Shown here in pieces: positions 1 to 11,374 of a DNA stretch of 64,000 bases. A program made the position numbers and the translations under genes. The DNA comes from Glandiceps talaboti (lineage: Eukaryota; Hemichordata; Enteropneusta; Spengelidae): assembly GCF_964340395.1 (NCBI RefSeq), contig NC_135571.1, forward strand, positions 10,326,440 through 10,390,439, in the 5' to 3' direction. Each line of letters opens with the position of its first letter. Positions within the stretch are counted from its first letter, which is position 1. The notes beneath the pieces were generated by a model. The model searched no databases, was not told the DNA's origin, and was given only the letters and a program-made list of their open reading frames with translations.

Positions 1-632
1 CCTGTACTAAAAGATACAACTACTATTTTGTAACGTGTATTATGTTAGTTTATCCACAGATATGTGTTAGTTATCTTTGGTTTATCGAGTTTGGCCAAAA
101 TATGTTATCCCAAACTATGCTACACGTTTTCTCACCCTTATGGTAAGCTTGCTGTATCACACGATGCCGTTCTTTGGATTACGGGTTCATACATTAAAAA
201 AATGAATTTTCGGAGACCCATGCACGTTTAAAAAGAAGACATTTTTTTATTAACACCTTAATAACAATTCTACGAAATACAGTTACAAGACGTATATAAA
301 CTTAATGAAATAAAAGTTGAAATTAAAAGTTACTATACCCTGTAGTTTACATTCAATTCAATTCATATGAATAGCCCTGGGTCAATATTCATAAAATGTT
401 AACACAAATGATTAATTTCTCCAGAAAATAAGATACAACTAAATTAAATCAAATGTCATAAAGTCCATTTGACAAGATAATACCTATGGTTTTCAAAAAA
501 TGTTCTGCTTATTTTCCCAATTATAATAACATGACATCATTGAAAAGTTGTTATTGACATTAAAGCAAATGTTGAATAGCCGCTTTTTGTCTGTTACAAT
601 AAATAAAACACATGCAGGGACGTCTGTGTGCT

Positions 633-1826
633 TTACAGAAACAAGAATTGTAAGAAAAAACGAACTGACAATAAAACACTTACACACATGACAACCACCA
701 TAAAGACAGATTTAGGTCCCTGAGATGAAAAAGTAGCAAAGCCAACCACAAAGAGTAGCATAATAACTGTCCAGGGAAGATTTGAACAAAGTGTGTCGTT
801 CAATGAGTGGTTTTGGACATCAATGCAGTGTTCATCTTCAACATGGTCGATACACAGCATAAGAAGCACGTCTCTATAACACAGAATAATACATAACGAT
901 TAAAAAGAATGAATTGAAAAAAATGTACAAACTCGAAAACTGTTTTCAAATGAGTAGCATTGGAACATTCTCGCAAACTAGAGTTGTTATTTCTTCCGCG
1001 ACACTGCGATCCACGACACTGCAATTAGACGGTGCCGTAAAAGAGGCTGTGTCTTGCCGTAAAAGAGGTCGTGTCTTGCCGTAAAAGAGGCTGTGGTTTA
1101 TGATGATACATTGGAAGGCCACAATTAACAGTGCTAATGGACACTACGTCACGGCATAACTTACAAACTATAGCTACTAGTATATATATTAAACTGAATT
1201 AATAATTCGTCACATCTGCAGAAAAGGACGTTGACCTCGGAATATTTCAGAAAGCATTTGCACTGTTCCTGCATCTCGGGTAAAAGAACAGTATAGGGCG
1301 TGAGCCAAGGTCTGATCAAATCGAGGCACATAAGTAGCGTTCGTATTAAAGCAGCATTAACAGAAATGTCATATCAAACCAAACAAATTTAACTACGCTG
1401 ATTTAACCCCCCCCCCAAAAAAAAAATAAATAAATAAAAAAATAAAAATAAATAAATAAAAAAACAACAAAAAAAACAAAAAAAAACAAAAAAATAATAC
1501 AAACAAAACAAACAAACACCACCCCCCAAAAAACAACAACAAAAAAGACAAACAACAACAACAAAAAAACAAACAAACAAAAACCCAACAAACAAACCAA
1601 CAAACAAACAAACAAACAAACAAACAAACAAACAAACTATATTAAGTTCATAAGGTGAAAACTTAGTACACAATTCCCATTTAGTATTTAATACAGATAC
1701 ATACCTTGGATTTTCAGAACAGCTGTGTGGTATTTTCTTGTCTGTTAAGATTTGTTTCAGTTTGATAATTGAATCTGTACTACATGTGTCTCTGGGAATA
1801 GAGAATTAGTGATAAGTCATGAATAT

Positions 1827-1878
<52 letters not shown>

Positions 1879-1886
1879 GCATACAT

Positions 1887-1941
<55 letters not shown>

Positions 1942-2163
1942 AGCACATCCGTACACAGTTGACACTTACCCAGAGGTTTCTCCTATATGTGTTATTAAAC
2001 TGATTTCAACATGAGATATATACTCTGACGATAAAATAGGCATTTCAGAAATCATCAAGTTGCTGTAAGATAAATGCATATTGATCATGGATATATTATT
2101 GTCTTGGAACAAATCAATGTTTGAATCCACAGAGAAAACAAACAAGGTAATAATGAGTATGAA

Positions 2164-2227
<64 letters not shown>

Positions 2228-3730
2228 GCATGTGTGACATCATATGCTAGATTTACATCATATTGGGGTATATATATGTTTGATGAATGGCTTGCATCGT
2301 TATCATCTTCGATAGCTGCATTTGATATGGTACACTTGGTAAACTATTGGAAGAAAGATGTTTTGTGTTTGAATTACCAGAATCGTATAATATACATTGC
2401 CCCTAGCTAATTATGCTGCCTTACCTGTTCTGAAAATGGAGTGCACCTCCGGGTCGATTGCTATACAAGAAGATTTTTATATCTCCTTTGGCATATTCTG
2501 CAAACTAATGTAAATAGTGTAATGTTAATTAACAATTACTCAGAAATGTGCATCTTGTATATGTACCTGTACCTGTACCAGTACCTGTACCTGTACCTGT
2601 ATCTGTATCTGTATCTGTATCTGTATCTGTATCTGTATCTGTACCTGTACCTGTACCTGTATCTGTATCTGTATCTGTATCTGTATCTGCATCTGTATCT
2701 GTATCTGTATCTGTATGTGTATCGGTACCTGTGTCTGTGTCTGTGTCTGTGTCTGTGTCTGTGTCTGTGTCTGTGTCTGTATCGGTACCTGTGTCTGTGT
2801 CTGTGTCTGTGTCTGTGTCTGTGTCTGTGTCTGTGTCTGTGTCTGTGTCTGTGTCTGTGTCTGTGCCTGTGTCTGTGTCTGTGTCAAACGGATTACGATA
2901 CCATTTCAAATTCATTATTTTGTAAATTCTTTCTTTATAAATGATGATTACATGACAAAAGTGACAACAGCATTAAATCATACATTGCAAATTTTACTAG
3001 TTTTTGGGGAACACTTACATATATTGATGCCATTGCCCAAAATGCATCAACTGCACCACTGCTGGATCCACATTCCCACTCAGTAGGACACGCTGTGAAG
3101 TCCATACCGGAAGGATGGGTTGTGGAACCACAGAAACGAATGAAACCGATAGAATAACCCATAAGGGTACGGTCTAACGATGTGCGACGATTTCCTCGGA
3201 ACCCATACTCCATGACTATATCAAGTGCGTCATATCCACTCCAAAACAATGCCTGGAAATATAAATTTATGTATGTAACACGATTGGAACTATTTTGAGA
3301 TAATTGGATAATGATAAATTAGTAACAATTGCATAAAAACTACAGATAATTCTGTAAACTGCATCTTGTTATTAGTAAATTCGCCATGTTTATACAGAAT
3401 TTGTAAAAATGCGCATATTATAGCTAGTAAATGTTTGAAATTTAATTTGCTCTCTTTATTTCTGGTTTTAAAATAAATACAAATTCAACAAAGAAAACAG
3501 TGGGAAAATAAGAATATATATATATATACCCTACACTTAACTAAAAAAAAAATACTGCTTTTGATTACCTATATCTTTACTTCTTGATTCGTAGCTAATT
3601 CTGTTCTTGTAGAATGTGACAGTAAGTATTTTTTGTACCACGTTTTCTTTTGCTATTTTAACTTGATACAGTAACTGTTCTCTCTTCAATTCGTCAATAC
3701 ATACATACATACATACATACATACATACAA

Positions 3731-3775
<45 letters not shown>

Positions 3776-4407
3776 TACATACATGTACATATATACATAC
3801 ATGCATACATACATACATACATACATACATACATACATACATACATACTTTGATATATATTGATATCATAACTGACTGCTGTAGTTAAAAACTCTAGACA
3901 ATTAAATATGAAAGACAGATAATTATGGTATTTATTAGATTTCTTTCATAAAAATCACTTCCTTACCGTGTTTGCTGGATAATCATGTGCCGCTGCTTTC
4001 ATAAAAGGTTCGTAATTTTGAACTGTGACGTCACAAGGCTCTCGGTAAGCAAATGCTGAGAATAACAGTTCCCATAACTTGGTGCAATTCTTATCTCTGT
4101 AATTATCAAAAAGTAATTTCAAGATTTTTGGGTAGGTATTTGAATTAACAGATTTTCAATGAATCGTGGCTAAAAATCATTATGTATCAATGGTGATAAT
4201 GTAAGGTCTAGACTTATATTTTTAAGTTTTTCAAAAAATATTCTAGTGTACTATTAATACATACATACATACATACATACATACATACATACATACATAC
4301 ATACATACATACATACATACATAAATACATGCATACATACATTCACACACACACACATACGCACGTACGCATGCACGTACGTACGTACGCACGCACGCAC
4401 GCACACG

Positions 4408-4463
<56 letters not shown>

Positions 4464-5367
4464 TACGTACATATACGGACACTTTGCCATAACACTGTTG
4501 AACATGTGTTGCAAAGCCATCTCAGCCCTAACCTGTGACCCTACTATTTACTTCCCCTTAGACTATACTTCATTAATACTTGCATTAGATTATACGAAAC
4601 GTACGAAATTGTCAAGCCAGATATCAAAGTCAACTAAGTAGAAGTCCAAAGTCCATGGTAAATAAAAAGATAAATAATCTTGATTTATACTACTATAAAC
4701 ACTTGTCTCCCAAAAGTCCAGTGAGGTACGTAACGATACTGTATAGGATCCAATCTGATTAAAAACATTTTTTAGTCTGATCGCCTCCTCTACGATCAGG
4801 ATAAAACGTAAACATGTACCAAGAAGGTCAATTCAGGCAAAATAACGAAGATAAAATAGCAATATGAACGATTAGCCGACATCTACTGTCATCGGATTTT
4901 AATCAGATTGCGTCAGACCGGGCGTCCGATACAATCGTGAAGCAAGTACTGAAGTAGGTTACAACGTGGATTATCTCAATAGGTCAAAGGCCACGGTTGG
5001 CTGATTCAAGCGAGTTCACTCGAGATAATATCTTAATTCCATTCACAACTTGCAGTTATTGAAGTGTTATTTACCATACTCTTTCGAAATGTAGTGGTAG
5101 AAATAATAACTCTGGTTTGCGAGAATGAGTTTTACGGACTTTATGTAAAGGTTTTACGAACTACGAATTACGAAAAACAAAATGGTCTACATACCGCAAT
5201 TGTTCCAAATCGAGATTTGGATTAACACCACCGCTTGTGAAATCAATACATCTCCCGATAAAGAGTTCTCGAAATTCAAGAGGTGTTCCCGGTCCAGAGA
5301 ATGTTGCACAGCCAAGGCCCAGTTCCAGAACGCACACGATCGATGTATACAAGAAGAGTCGAAACAT
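633..5367 (-). CDS. CD38/BST1-like: ADP-ribosyl cyclase, CD38/BST1 family (7 coding exons)
   Basis: Predicted to make cyclic ADP-ribose (and hydrolyse NAD) outside the cell or in the secretory pathway. I placed the exons by homology and GT/AG sites: 5367-5195, 4096-3967, 3252-3019, 2504-2425, 2062-1970, 1791-1705 and 873-633. Every junction keeps phase and the total is 345 codons plus stop. Residues 1-22 are a signal peptide, followed by [10 protein letters not shown]. Family landmarks are DKNCTKLWE (about 59-67), FWS with Trp105, LMGY, FCG, AFW with Trp173, FAEYAKGD, Glu212 in SEMPIL (the catalytic Glu position) and [14 protein letters not shown] near residue 270. The C-terminus carries two hydrophobic stretches, which suggests a GPI signal or membrane anchor. 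A donor-like GTAAGT at 683-678 could instead splice away the last 17 codons. The CD38 TLEDTL motif reads SLDRTL here. The introns hold long microsatellites. A minus-strand AATAAA lies at about 246-251. Confidence 0.9.
964..1115 (+). repeat. Dispersed repeat A, copy 1, with a triplicated 26-bp unit
   Basis: Shares about 100 bp with 25929-26030 (same strand) and with 23967-24053 and 5082-5137 (opposite strand). The common core runs from CATTCTCGCAAACTAGAG to GTAAAAGAGGCTGTGG. In this copy the GCCGTAAAAGAGG block is repeated three times (about 1032-1097). It lies in the last intron of the cyclase gene. Family unknown; no clear terminal inverted repeats or target duplication. Confidence 0.6.
1406..1938. 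repeat. Low-complexity (CAAA)n and (CA)n/(CATA)n tracts
   Basis: An A-rich CAAA/CAA tract (about 1406-1636) and a CA/CATA tract (1829-1938) lie on either side of the short cyclase exon at 1705-1791. Open frames through them are repeat translations. Confidence 0.9.
2165..2228. repeat. (TCTG)n microsatellite
   Basis: About 16 tandem tetranucleotide copies in a cyclase intron, between the exons at 2062-1970 and 2504-2425. Confidence 0.95.
2558..2884. repeat. Hexanucleotide (TGTAYC/TGTGTC)n array
   Basis: More than 50 copies of a six-base unit that changes along the array from TGTACC to TGTATC to TGTGTC. The blocks of variants look like successive local expansions. It lies inside a cyclase intron, and every reading frame stays open because the period is a multiple of three. 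Confidence 0.95.
3698..3847. repeat. (ATAC)n microsatellite
   Basis: Tetranucleotide array with a few interruptions, in the cyclase intron between the exons at 3252-3019 and 4096-3967. Confidence 0.95.
4257..4462. repeat. Compound (CATA)n-(ACGC)n-(CA)n microsatellite
   Basis: Compound array in cyclase intron 1. The middle part is CpG-rich (GCACGTACG-type units), unusual beside the AT-rich flanks. Confidence 0.9.
4747..4920. mobile_element. Possible MITE remnant with inverted CAATCTGATTAAAA ends
   Basis: CAATCTGATTAAAA near 4751-4764 recurs as its reverse complement near 4896-4910. GTCTGA also occurs on both sides. This suggests a small decayed inverted-repeat element in cyclase intron 1. 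I see no convincing target duplication. Confidence 0.35.
5082..5137 (-). repeat. Dispersed repeat A, partial copy 4
   Basis: On the minus strand it matches the first half of repeat A (CATTCTCGCAAACCAGAG and the following TTATTTCT region). Confidence 0.5.
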
Positions 5368-6481
5368 ACCGGTTTATTCAGAGTACTAGTGCACTGCAGC
5401 TGGTCTACGGCTGGTCGCTCACACTCAAATAAATATGTCAATTAAATTTCCTAGACAGTGTATTTAACACAATCCGTTTAACTCAAATTTGGAAGGAGAG
5501 GGAAGTGGAAGGCACCATGCCACAACGGTTGTTGTATATACGTCTTTTCAAGCAGTTAATTTGTCTTTTCCCCAAGTGCAACCACGCCACCTTTACAGTA
5601 TTATGCGATGACAGCGTTTTGGCGAAGTGTTATACTTACAGAATATTTCATCATTGTTTCTCGACCTTTGCAATGTGCGTCAGGCCTCCTGCTTCGAGGT
5701 CAGTAGTTATGATGATAGTTGAATCGAATATTGAAAGGTAGATACACAGTCCGGTCTGTAAGTTTGAGTGTCAATGAGCGCATCAAAGATGTATGGACAA
5801 CAAGATGAATGGCCTAAACCAGCACAGTGGAAATTCATATGCGTTCTACTGTCAATCTTCACGTGATATTTTCAAACTGGGAGGTAGAAGTATTGTCCAA
5901 GTGACAATGAAGCTGCACGAGCCATACCCAACCAAGCTACAATGTCATTTACCCCAAACCAAAAATGACATTTTCCAAGGTCAGGTCAAGGTAGAAGTAC
6001 AGTGACATCTATTAATGCCCTGTGTCTTAAGATACTTCATGTAGACTTAGGCCACTATAGAGAATTCTCTAGAGTGGGCTGAGACGTAGACGTACGCACA
6101 CAACGCAACGACCGTTCTCACATTCACGCAATATTACGTAATTCGTTAGTCAAACATCACAAGCTGGATTTATCTCTTACGTTTTACTTTAACTGTGGAA
6201 TCTGGGTCGGTCGATTAAAAAATAGTTTCTCTGCCTCTCTTCCTTTCATTGGATTCGTGTAACAAGCCCTTTCCCAGCTTCTCTACACAATTGACATGTT
6301 GTCAGTACACCTTTAAATAATGTATAAATAATAACATCATGATAGAAATACTCTTGAATAAGCATCGTTGCCTCGTCATGACTGTAGATGATCAAGTCGA
6401 CAGTCCAGACACTTGCTTTTGTTGCCAGAGAGGGCGCGAATCCGCAAAATATAAGAGGCGGGCGAAATGTGATCAAAAGAA

Positions 6482-6675
<194 letters not shown>

Positions 6676-7227
6676 AGACGTTCGGCACCCCATTTCAGTC
6701 AACTAGTTAATCTTAATATAAGTTTTCAATAGAAAATGTCTGGTGTTATGGGACACCTTTCCAGACAAAATCAATGCAAACTCAATCCTGACATCACCAA
6801 ATTGAAACATTGGTGTTTTATCGGTATTTCTTTTTACTGCATTAGTTGTTTGAAGGTAAATGCAATGTTCTTTACTACTGTAACAATTATCGGTTTGGAA
6901 ATATGCTAGTTTATTGGTAAATATGTACTAAATTTTCAAGTTCTTCGTTAATGACACATTTTACTACATTGTTGGTTAGAAATGTTACTACGCTCTCAGT
7001 AGTGTCTGCAGTGACAAAGATGTCTTGACTAGATGCAAATAACATCCATAACGTTTGGGTCATTAAGCTCATCGAAATAGCTGTGTAAAGACATGGCATT
7101 GTTAATGGCTACTTTTAGACTAAGTGTGTTGTGATCGGCATATACAAAGGTGTATAATATACTGAAAGTGATGCATTGTCCCGTAGTCCTTGAATTTCTG
7201 TCATTAAATTTACGGCATTTAGCGTTG

Positions 7228-7333
<106 letters not shown>

Positions 7334-7380
7334 TTCGAAGAGCATCAAAGTTATCAAGTTTACGACACATTTCTACAATT

Positions 7381-8752
7381 CTAGTAAATTTGATTCACCT
7401 TGACGCTTTGTCGATTCCATATTTGAATAAACATATCACGGTAATACATTGAGACCTGCGTGCAAAAAGTTGACGAATTGCTAAATGTTGTAAATTCCAT
7501 ACTTCTTTTCGTTTCATTCGTGCCATTCACACAGTTCTTGAATACACCCTCATTTTTTATTTGTAGTGCTTTCAAGTCCTCAGAAAATTTGATTTTTCCA
7601 TATTCCTTAATTTTCCGAAACAAAACATCTCGAAAATGGTCGTAGAGGGCAACATCGGCACTATTCCATTTTCGAATACGTTGCTCCAAATCAGCAGACA
7701 GATTCCATCGACGAATATGAGTCTGCAAATTACTTGTTGTTTCATGTATGGTTTTGCCGACATTCTTAGGGAGGTATACTACGTCAGCAACATCCCAACA
7801 TAGTAATTTCTTCAATAGCACAAGTGATTCGTCAAAATATTCGGTTAATAAAACAAGATTAAACTCTTTATCCAACTTTCTAATTGTCTTTTTGACGACA
7901 GTTTTGTTTTCCATGTGTTCTGGTCGTAAACCTAAATAGTAAAATTGATTATTTCGGATATCATCACCTTTATGAGGCAAGAATTTCCTGTAATAATTTG
8001 GATATCTGTAAAACATGTCTAGCAGATCTTCACCACTCAACTGTTTGCCCTGCTGGAATCTTGAAAGTGCGTCCCCAAAGTTGAAAAATGAAAACATTGA
8101 ACCCGTTTGTGCAACCGGGTCTCTTAGTATGGTAATATAGATAGGTTTGTGATTCATGAATCTGTTTATAGCCAGATGATTGTATTTCATATGAACAGAA
8201 GCGATGTCATATTTGTAATTTGCATACTCCCCTTGACGGACTCCTATTGGTGGAAGGAACATTTTGCTCGGCGTGACGTCATCGATGAAGGTGTCCGGCA
8301 TATGGCCAGTGCGTTTGAATTTATTATTCAAGACGAAAGACAGATTTCGGCGGTAACCATAGCGATTGATAATAGATGACAATGTGGTACTGCCAGTTTT
8401 ATAAGTTTTGATAAAAACAATATATTCTTGGGGACTGCACTTGTGTGACATCGATTCTGTATTGATTACTTTCATAAATCTGAAAAACAAAACAGAAAAC
8501 TTTGGGATGTCACGTGCATGAATGTACTAGGATAAATAATCTGCCCAAAATGCGTATATTGAGATTATTGGAGATTTTCTGTACAAAAATTAAATAAACT
8601 TACTTAGTTTTTCTCGAACTGAGACTAAATCTAGAGTAGACATATTTGAGTTGCTGCCACGAGTAGAAATTATACACTGAGAGTGTCAGGAGAGTCGTTG
8701 CTATGGCAACGTATGTCTGATATCGATATTTCTTCATTGTTGTTATCACAAC
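7381..8752 (-). CDS. GAL3ST-like: Galactose 3-O-sulfotransferase (Gal3ST family), Golgi type II membrane enzyme
   Basis: Predicted to transfer sulfate from PAPS to the 3-OH of galactose on glycolipids or glycans in the Golgi lumen. Coding exons are 8737-8604 (N-terminus, within an exon that starts after an AG at 8752) and 8479-7381. The joined frame has 410 codons, close to the roughly 420 residues usual for the family. Residues 1-10 are basic (MKKYRYQ), followed by one membrane segment (about 9-28), giving a type II signal anchor. The 5'-phosphosulfate loop is KTYKTGSTTL (about 69-78). The 3'-phosphate site is ILRDPV, followed by GSMFSFF (about 162-175). The C-terminal part has N-glycosylation sequons. 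The acceptor lies 15 bases before the ATG, so a non-coding first exon should lie above 8756. The exact acceptor sugar cannot be told from sequence. Confidence 0.9.
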
Positions 8753-9289
8753 CTGCAAATGGTGATAGATAATATGCGATGAACCTTTACAGTTACAGTT
8801 TAAAGAATCAGTTCATCAGAAGACTATAAACTGGGTGACGTCACGATTGAATCCTGTAAGGCTCAACATGTATAGTTATTCGCCTTTTTTATACTAACAA
8901 ATACAACCCCAGCCCCTCCCCCAAATACCATCCCAAACCTCCCCCAAATTAAATACCACCCCATCCCTCCCCCAAATACCACCCCAAACCTCCCCGGTAG
9001 AGAGGATTAATCTGTCAATATTGCCGGCCAAACTCAAAACCTAGTTTTATGTTTAGCCGCGTATCATGACGTTTCCTGATTCATGGCAGTTGGATGTAGA
9101 CGGAGTCGTCGACCGGTCTAGGGATCTTGACAGACGTGTTTAAAAGTAGCAGATATTGGTCCTTGAAAAATTTAAAACCCCGGTAACTCCAACGAAAGAG
9201 ATTTATCTGTCAAACAATAGATGTGTGGTAGTTGAATCAAAGAAGTTTTAAAACACAAATTCAAACTATAGCTGCATGGCAGCAATCAC

Positions 9290-9330
9290 GGGTTTCGAGA
9301 TGTATCGTCTGCATACCAATCTCGAAACCC
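9290..9330. repeat. Perfect 12-bp hairpin
   Basis: GGGTTTCGAGAT at 9290-9301 and its exact reverse complement at 9319-9330 are separated by 17 bases. No T-run follows. It could be a small transposon end, an RNA stem or chance. Confidence 0.6.
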
Positions 9331-10360
9331 TAAAAATATACGCGGCCGGCAAGAAATTGAGGAGTGGCCGGTTGTATTTGCCCGCTACCGGCTCTTATTC
9401 TACCGTGCTGACCTGATCTGAGAGAGAATGCAACGCTCTACTACACACGTTGACGTGACGTCACTCTGTTTCTTTTCAATTCTCCAATACAAGATCAATT
9501 GGCACTGTGTATTAGAACTCAGTACAGAATAAAACAGGAAATGAAATTCAACATGAAATTTAATTCTAGAAATATCTTGAAAATTACTAGTATACATACA
9601 GAAGCTTTAAACTTCAAGATAATATATGAAACTAACTTACCTTTGCAACTTCCTCCAAGTTTCCATATAACGATTCGAATAACCGTCTACAAATTATTGG
9701 TTAGTTTTCGGCAGATGACTTTGGAAATCAAGGTATAGACAAACTTAGTTAGACAACTAACAATTAATAATATTAAGTTTTACTGTGGCGTTGGAAGTGA
9801 ATAAATGAGGTACTATCAACATTCATCCGTACCGAGTTATTGGGATAATGATTGGATTATCGAATTATCGAAGTATATAGATACATGTGATTTTTCAGAG
9901 TGTTCTCCTAGCAGTACGCATTTGAGATTTAACTTCAACTCATTTTCTGGTCTTCTTGTGGGAAAGGACCAACTGTTGACCCATTTAAAATCATCATCCT
10001 AAGTTCTGTTGACCCACTTTGCTTTGTTTTCAGGGATTAAGTTTTTTTTTACTGTATCTGATATCAATAAATGGGTTTACCATATGTCTTTTTAAGATAC
10101 AACGTCGGCGTCTACGTATCGTGATACATTTTGTACCAGCTACCAATTAGTATACAGGCTGTAGTTATCTCACACTAGATGTTTGCCAATTACAAGTTAT
10201 TTTACTATCCCGCGTCTGTATCACAACTCGTTATGAATACACACACGCTCTTGTTATCCAAGTTGTCAACCCATCCACAATGAAACACTTGATCGTTCTT
10301 TTTCGTGTTATCACACGTTATGTGATGGCAAACAAAATTCCATCTCTATCATTCTTTTCC

Positions 10361-10503
<143 letters not shown>

Positions 10504-11374
10504 CAGAGACAGGCAGACACAGAGACAGGGACAGAGTGAGAGACAGAAAGACAACTGAAGGTGAGAGACAGAGACAGAAAGATAGAGACAGGTAGAGACA
10601 GGGGAAGATAGGGGAGGGAGAGCGGGGAAGAGGTAAGCAATGATTGACTGTGTTATTAGAATAATAACATAAATCTAGAGACCAGGTGAATTAATACATT
10701 ACACTTATATTTATTTAGCTTTTATTTAGGAAATTTCAAGTATTTATTTACAATCATTTCACGTACTGTTCAAGTATGATGGTACGGATGTGTTACTTAA
10801 ACAGATCGGTAGTTCCCTTGAGTCAAGTCGTCAAATTTAGCACCATGAATTTGATAATCATTATCTATTTTTTTACAATTTTACAAAACAGTGTGTCTAT
10901 TAATTTGTGTATTTTTTCTGGTTCACTTCAGAAATTTTGTTCTAAATTTGGATTTATCATCACCGGAAATTATGTTTATTTTCGAACAAAAATTGCTTCC
11001 GTTTATGATTTTGCAGTGTACATACTATCCGGTATATCCTAGCCGTTCGTTAGTTGTCCTTGATTAAGACGAGACAGAGCTGTCAATCAAGTGACAACAC
11101 TTCCTATAACACGCCTTCCTGGGAACTCCGACCCAAGTCAGATTTGCATGATCTCATTAGCTCCGGGTACTACTATATACGTCATCGTATGCAAATTAGT
11201 TTGACATTTGGGGATTCCGATTAGAATATTCATGAGATATTACCGGTAACTTCACTTGTCGCTGAACACCTCGTAGGGGTAACATCACAGCATCTTGGAA
11301 GCGTAGACTATTCATCGACTTCTTACACGAGAGAGTTTTTGTATTAATTCACATCACCAGGTATTTCTGACATC

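Noticed and set aside
1389-1673. Long Phe/Val/Cys-rich open frames
   Set aside because: Translation of CAAA/CAA low-complexity DNA.
5182-5445. Plus-strand and alternative minus-strand frames over cyclase exon 1
   Set aside because: They overlap the coding exon in other frames and show no family similarity.
11189-11196. Octamer ATGCAAAT as a POU-factor site for SLC10 paralogue 1
   Set aside because: Exact match, but an 8-mer is expected by chance in AT-rich DNA of this length and there is no supporting context.
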